Positions 7,529-10,236 of a DNA stretch of 10,236 bases are shown here, piece after piece. The number at the start of each line of letters is the position of its first letter. Position 1 is the stretch's first letter. The notes under the pieces are model-generated. The model did not search any database. It was not told the origin of the DNA and was given only the letters and a program-made list of their open reading frames with translations. The stretch comes from Pseudomonadota bacterium (lineage in GTDB: Bacteria > Pseudomonadota > Gammaproteobacteria > JAKAQQ01). The translations under genes were made by a program, and so were the position numbers. The stretch lies in the NCBI GenBank assembly GCA_021852325.1, contig JAJZNM010000173.1:1-10236 (forward strand). Reading direction: 5' to 3'.

Positions 7529-8163
7529 CCCATCCCTACACGGTGGCCCTGACGGGAGGGATCGCCAGCGGAAAGACCGCGTTCGCCCGGCTCCTCGCGG
7601 GACTCGGAGCAGTGGTCATCGACGCCGACCAGGTGGGCCACCAGCTGACCGGATCTGACCCCGTCCTCGACGCGGACCTCCGCCGCGCCATCGGAAACCG
7701 CTATTTCAACGCGGATGGCACGCTCGACCGGCGTCGCCTGCGAACCGCGCTCACCGAGGATCCTGGACTCCGGAATCGCCTTGAAACCGTCCTCCATCCG
7801 AGAATCTGGAGCGCACTCGCGGAGGCCGTAGCCTCTGCGGAGGGGAATTGGGTGCTCGTCGAGATTCCTCTTCTGGCCGAATCGGTCGGAGACTGGCACC
7901 TCCTGATCGACCGGGTCCTCGTGGTGGACTGCCGGGTCGAGACCCAGATCGGGCGGCTCGTGACCCGCGACCGGCTCTCGCCGGAAGCCGCGCGAGGCCT
8001 CGTTGCGCTCCAGGCCTCGCGTCTCGACCGGCTGGCCCTGGCCGACGATCTCGTGATCAACGAGGGTGCGCTCGAGGCCCTGCAAGAACCGGCCCGGACC
8101 CTTGTCCATGACTATGCGGAGCAGGGCGCTGCCAGGGGACGGCAAGCTGGATCGGGACCGTGA
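7525..8163 (+). CDS. coaE: Dephospho-CoA kinase CoaE
   Basis: CoaE phosphorylates the 3'-hydroxyl of dephospho-CoA with ATP, the last step of coenzyme A synthesis, in the cytoplasm. The 212-residue product has the P-loop GGIASGKT (11-18), VIDADQVGHQL (31-41) with the conserved Asp of the CoA domain, EIPLLAES (113-120), LVVDCRVETQIGRL (132-145) and a lid segment with RDRLSPEAAR (148-157), followed by QASRLDRLALADDLVINEG. I placed the start at ATG 7525, which overlaps the pilD stop as ATGA and gives the usual N-terminus MTHPYTVALTGG. A GTG at 7501 would add eight residues within pilD and is less likely. There is no independent ribosome-binding site, so translation is probably coupled to pilD. 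Confidence 0.96.
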   Translation: MTHPYTVALTGGIASGKTAFARLLAGLGAVVIDADQVGHQLTGSDPVLDADLRRAIGNRYFNADGTLDRRRLRTALTEDPGLRNRLETVLHPRIWSALAEAVASAEGNWVLVEIPLLAESVGDWHLLIDRVLVVDCRVETQIGRLVTRDRLSPEAARGLVALQASRLDRLALADDLVINEGALEALQEPARTLVHDYAEQGAARGRQAGSGP

Positions 8164-8963
8164 GCAAGTCTATTTTTGCCCCCGGATCCGAACCGGGTCA
8201 GCCCTCAATCTACGAACACCCGCTGAATGAGCGGACCCGCCTTTTCCTGCGCCTCGAGTGGCTGTTCCTGCTCAACCGGGATCTCAGCCAGGTTCGGGGA
8301 GCCGGCGCCTGCCATGCACGTCTCGGCCATCTCCTGGGACTTGAAACCCTGCTCTTGCGTGGCGACGTGCGCAAGGAAATCTTGCGGGAGTTCGAGCGTG
8401 TCCAGCTCACCTGGAACCAGCTCCGCAACCTTCCCCATCTCGATCCCGTGCGGCTTGATCGCCTGCTCGTCGAGTTCTCTGAAAAAGCGCGCTCCCTCCT
8501 CGATCCCCAGGAACGGCTGGGAGAGGGCCTGAAAAGCTGCGAGTTTCTCAATCTCGTGAAAAGCAAGGCCGTACTGCCGGGCGGGGCCACCGATTTCGAC
8601 GTCCCGGCGTATGGCCATTTCATCCAGCTCGATGTGGCCGCACGCCAGAAGGCCCTCAATCACTGGTACGGCGAACTCGCCCCCATCGAATCCGCGGTCC
8701 ACTTCTATCTCAAGCTCCTGCGTGAGAGCACGGCCTTCACGGATCGGGTCGCTCCCAACGGGGGGTTCGAGGAGGATCTCACCCCACTCGCAACAACCAG
8801 CCTGATCCGGATCGCCATTGACCCCGCCTGCGATTGCTTCCCCGAGGTCAGTGCCAACCGGCACCGGCTGTTCATCCGGTTCCTCGCACAACCCAACCTT
8901 TGCGAACGCCCGACCCCGGTCAAAACCGCCGTTCACTGGCAGATCCAGCACTGTCAGCTTTGA
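8160..8963 (+). CDS. zapD: Cell division protein ZapD (FtsZ-bundling factor, formerly YacF)
   Basis: ZapD is a cytoplasmic protein that binds the C-terminal tail of FtsZ, crosslinks its filaments and stabilises the Z ring. The 267-residue product carries the family's N-terminal signature IYEHPLNERTRLFLRLEWLF (17-36). This corresponds to the 'FEHPLNE..R..LR.E' opening of E. coli ZapD. An alpha-helical bundle follows, then a beta-rich C-terminal half with SAVHFYLKLLRESTAF (178-193) and RLFIRFLAQP (236-245). It is about 20 residues longer than E. coli ZapD, partly from a 16-residue N-terminal extension. GTG 8160 overlaps the coaE stop as GTGA, and there is no in-frame ATG before the signature. 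The coaE-zapD order is conserved in Gammaproteobacteria, and ZapD is largely confined to beta/gammaproteobacteria, which helps place the organism. Confidence 0.93.
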   Translation: MSKSIFAPGSEPGQPSIYEHPLNERTRLFLRLEWLFLLNRDLSQVRGAGACHARLGHLLGLETLLLRGDVRKEILREFERVQLTWNQLRNLPHLDPVRLDRLLVEFSEKARSLLDPQERLGEGLKSCEFLNLVKSKAVLPGGATDFDVPAYGHFIQLDVAARQKALNHWYGELAPIESAVHFYLKLLRESTAFTDRVAPNGGFEEDLTPLATTSLIRIAIDPACDCFPEVSANRHRLFIRFLAQPNLCERPTPVKTAVHWQIQHCQL

Positions 8964-9125
8964 GCGCGCCCGGGATCGTGACCTGAGGCATCACCAGCAA
9001 TGCGTCTCATCACCTGAGCCCAACGAACGCCAGGGAGGGGACGTTGGATTGCTGCAAAGGTTCCCCCGGGCGCGAGGGAGAGTCGTGTCTCGAGCAGGCG
9101 CCCCAAAGGCGGGATCGACCCGAGA
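8964..9125. other. Convergent zapD-mutT spacer without yacG
   Basis: This 162-bp stretch separates the ends of two convergent operons. No frame on either strand gives a protein resembling YacG, the small four-cysteine zinc protein that sits here in E. coli and many relatives. The spacer holds nested inverted repeats (listed separately). I find no T-tract-tailed hairpin, so no intrinsic terminator is called in either direction. Confidence 0.6.
8965..9074. repeat. Nested inverted repeats in the zapD-mutT spacer
   Basis: A perfect 10-bp inverted repeat has arms CGCGCCCGGG (8965-8974) and CCCGGGCGCG (9065-9074), 90 bp apart. Within it a second 6-bp pair, CCAACG (9020-9025) and CGTTGG (9042-9047), encloses 16 nt. 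In RNA these could form a long-range stem with an inner hairpin, symmetrical for transcripts from either side. GC-rich sequence makes such matches more likely by chance, and a role in termination or mRNA-end protection is only a guess. Confidence 0.4.
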
Positions 9126-10091
9126 TCAAGGCATTTTCCAGAATGCCCGGATCCCGGCAACACCCGCCGCACCGGCGGTCCGCGCACGGGCAAGATCCGC
9201 GGGACCGAGCCCTCCGATCGCATAGACTGGCGCATCACTCCGGGCCGCGAGGCGAGACCATGTCTCCCAGCCGAGACCCGGCGTACCAGGATGCATTGGC
9301 GTGGAGGCGACGTGACCCAGAAAAAGGTAATCCACAGGGAGCCTGGATGCATGCTCGATCTCCCATTCGTCATGACAGGAAGCGCCGAGAAGCACCTCAT
9401 CCGGCACGGGCCGCACGTCGAGGCGGCGAGCTTGATCAGACCTGAGGTGGACCACGCGGGCCCCGGGATCGCCCTCGGCCGGTTCGAGGGCGAGGAGGAT
9501 GCCACGGTCGCGCGCCCAGGCTTGGAGCGAGGCACGCTCGATGGCCGACTCGCCCACACCGCTCGCAAAACGGACCCGGATGAAACGGAGCCCCCGCTCG
9601 AGTGATTGCCGGAACCCGGCTTCGATGAAACCGGGCTCCGCCCGGGTGAGCCTCGGCGTCACCCCGCAAAAATCCCCGAGTGCGAGCCTCGTCACGACCG
9701 GCCGGTCGGCCGGGAGCCAGGGCCTCGGAACGAGGGCTTCCGGGACGAGCCATTCGACCTCCTGCCCTTCCCGTCCAGACGGATGTCCACTAAAGCGCCG
9801 GGCCGTGAAAAAATCGAGGGCGACCGCAAAATCCTGCGTGCGCAAAGTGCGATGGCAGAAGCGGTCAAGGCCGGTGATCCGGATCCCGAGTTCTTCGCGG
9901 ACCTCCCGTTCGAGCGCGGCCGTTTTTGTCTCCCCAGGTTGAACCTTGCCCCCGGGAAACTCCCAGAATCCCGCCCAGGACCGGCTGGCCGGGCGACGCT
10001 GGGCCAGAATGCGCCCCTGTCGATCCCGGAGACAAAGCGCGACCACCGGGACGAGATCATCACCGGTGTCCACGGCCGCCTCGTGTTTCAT
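9126..10091 (-). CDS. mutT: Nudix hydrolase (MutT-like) fused to a C-terminal ThiE/TenI-like domain
   Basis: The N-terminal domain is a MutT-type Nudix hydrolase, expected to convert 8-oxo-(d)GTP to the monophosphate and so prevent A:T-to-C:G mutations. Its Nudix box (48-70) is complete: GKVQPGE followed seven residues later by REVREELGI, supplying the metal-binding glutamates. FWEFPGGKV precedes it as in E. coli MutT. The region from about 165 to 321 resembles thiamine-phosphate synthase/TenI: GASCHDEWEIEHAS (236-249), DYLFLGHVASTPMHPG and APVYAIGGLGPADLARA. This two-domain form (321 residues against about 130 for E. coli MutT) is common in Gammaproteobacteria, and the role of the second domain is unclear. 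I chose ATG 10091, which overlaps the secA stop as ATGA. An in-frame upstream start at 10148 would add 19 residues inside the secA zinc-tail coding region and is unlikely. Confidence 0.93.
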   Translation of the reverse strand: MKHEAAVDTGDDLVPVVALCLRDRQGRILAQRRPASRSWAGFWEFPGGKVQPGETKTAALEREVREELGIRITGLDRFCHRTLRTQDFAVALDFFTARRFSGHPSGREGQEVEWLVPEALVPRPWLPADRPVVTRLALGDFCGVTPRLTRAEPGFIEAGFRQSLERGLRFIRVRFASGVGESAIERASLQAWARDRGILLALEPAEGDPGARVVHLRSDQARRLDVRPVPDEVLLGASCHDEWEIEHASRLPVDYLFLGHVASTPMHPGTPGLGWETWSRLAARSDAPVYAIGGLGPADLARARTAGAAGVAGIRAFWKMP

Positions 10092-10236
10092 GTGTCCTGG
10101 ATACGTCCGTGACAGTTCTTGTACTTGAGGCCGGAGCCGCACGGGCAAGGCTCGTTTCGTCCCACCTTGCGTCCGGAACGGACAAACGGCATGGACGGGA
10201 CCAAGGCATCCGAACCCGGCGTCCCGCTCGGCGCAC
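10088..10236 (-). CDS. secA: Protein translocase ATPase SecA, C-terminal end only
   Basis: Only the last 48 residues and the TGA stop (10088-10090) are present; the rest lies beyond the right edge. The segment reads through a variable Ser/Pro-rich linker into GRKVGRNEPCPCGSGLKYKN followed by CHG. This is the SEC-C zinc-binding tail (Cys-x-Cys-x8-Cys-His) that binds zinc and the chaperone SecB. SecA is the ATPase that drives preproteins through SecYEG. The motif is shared with a few other SEC-C proteins. However, the position at the extreme C-terminus and the downstream mutT, as in E. coli secA-mutT, make SecA the clear choice. The stop overlaps the mutT start by 4 nt, so the pair is probably one transcript with coupled translation. 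Confidence 0.9.
   Translation of the reverse strand, partial: APSGTPGSDALVPSMPFVRSGRKVGRNEPCPCGSGLKYKNCHGRIQDT

Noticed and set aside
9129..9148. Short inverted repeat GGCATT...AATGCC as a mutT terminator
   Set aside because: It lies within the last mutT codons, has a 6-bp stem only and lacks a T tract, so it is more simply coding sequence.
9044..9445. Plus-strand open frame starting MDCCKGSPG as a possible yacG replacement because of its cysteines
   Set aside because: The cysteines are not in the CPxC...FCSxRC arrangement of YacG, and most of the frame lies opposite the well-supported mutT gene.

Overview
The window is strongly GC-rich DNA with bacterial gene structure: tightly packed genes, ATG/GTG starts and 4-nt stop/start overlaps. 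Gene content and order (pilB-pilC-pilD-coaE-zapD, then secA-mutT on the opposite strand) match the type IV pilus/coaE/zapD neighbourhood of Gammaproteobacteria. ZapD and the MutT-ThiE-like fusion point the same way. I cannot name a genus. It looks like chromosomal core genome, with a glycan-related accessory segment at the left edge. I see no rRNA, tRNA, CRISPR array, insertion sequence or phage gene.

Left part (1-3438): a membrane protein truncated by the window edge, with several hydrophobic helices and a TPR-like C-terminal tail (+ strand), runs tail to tail into a GT4 glycosyltransferase (- strand). Upstream of the GT4 gene and overlapping it by 17 nt is a GT2, dolichol-phosphate-mannose-synthase-like enzyme with two C-terminal membrane helices. 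The three together suggest a lipid-linked sugar or surface-glycan/protein-glycosylation pathway. The substrate cannot be read from the sequence.

Middle (3439-8963, + strand): a short divergent intergenic region carries a candidate promoter for each direction. It precedes pilB (pilus extension ATPase), pilC (inner-membrane platform), pilD (prepilin peptidase/methylase), coaE (dephospho-CoA kinase) and zapD (FtsZ-bundling division protein). The last three overlap by 4 nt at each junction, so they probably form one translationally coupled operon. No pilA is present in the window.

Right part (8964-10236): a 162-bp convergent spacer has nested inverted repeats but no yacG, which sits here in E. 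coli and many relatives. It is followed on the - strand by a Nudix-ThiE-like fusion (MutT-type) whose ATG overlaps the stop of secA. Only the last 48 residues of SecA, including the zinc-binding tail, lie in the window. No complete, previously undescribed system is evident. The points most worth a second look are the glycosyltransferase trio beside the pilus genes, the degenerate ThiE-like domain on MutT, and the structured zapD-mutT spacer.
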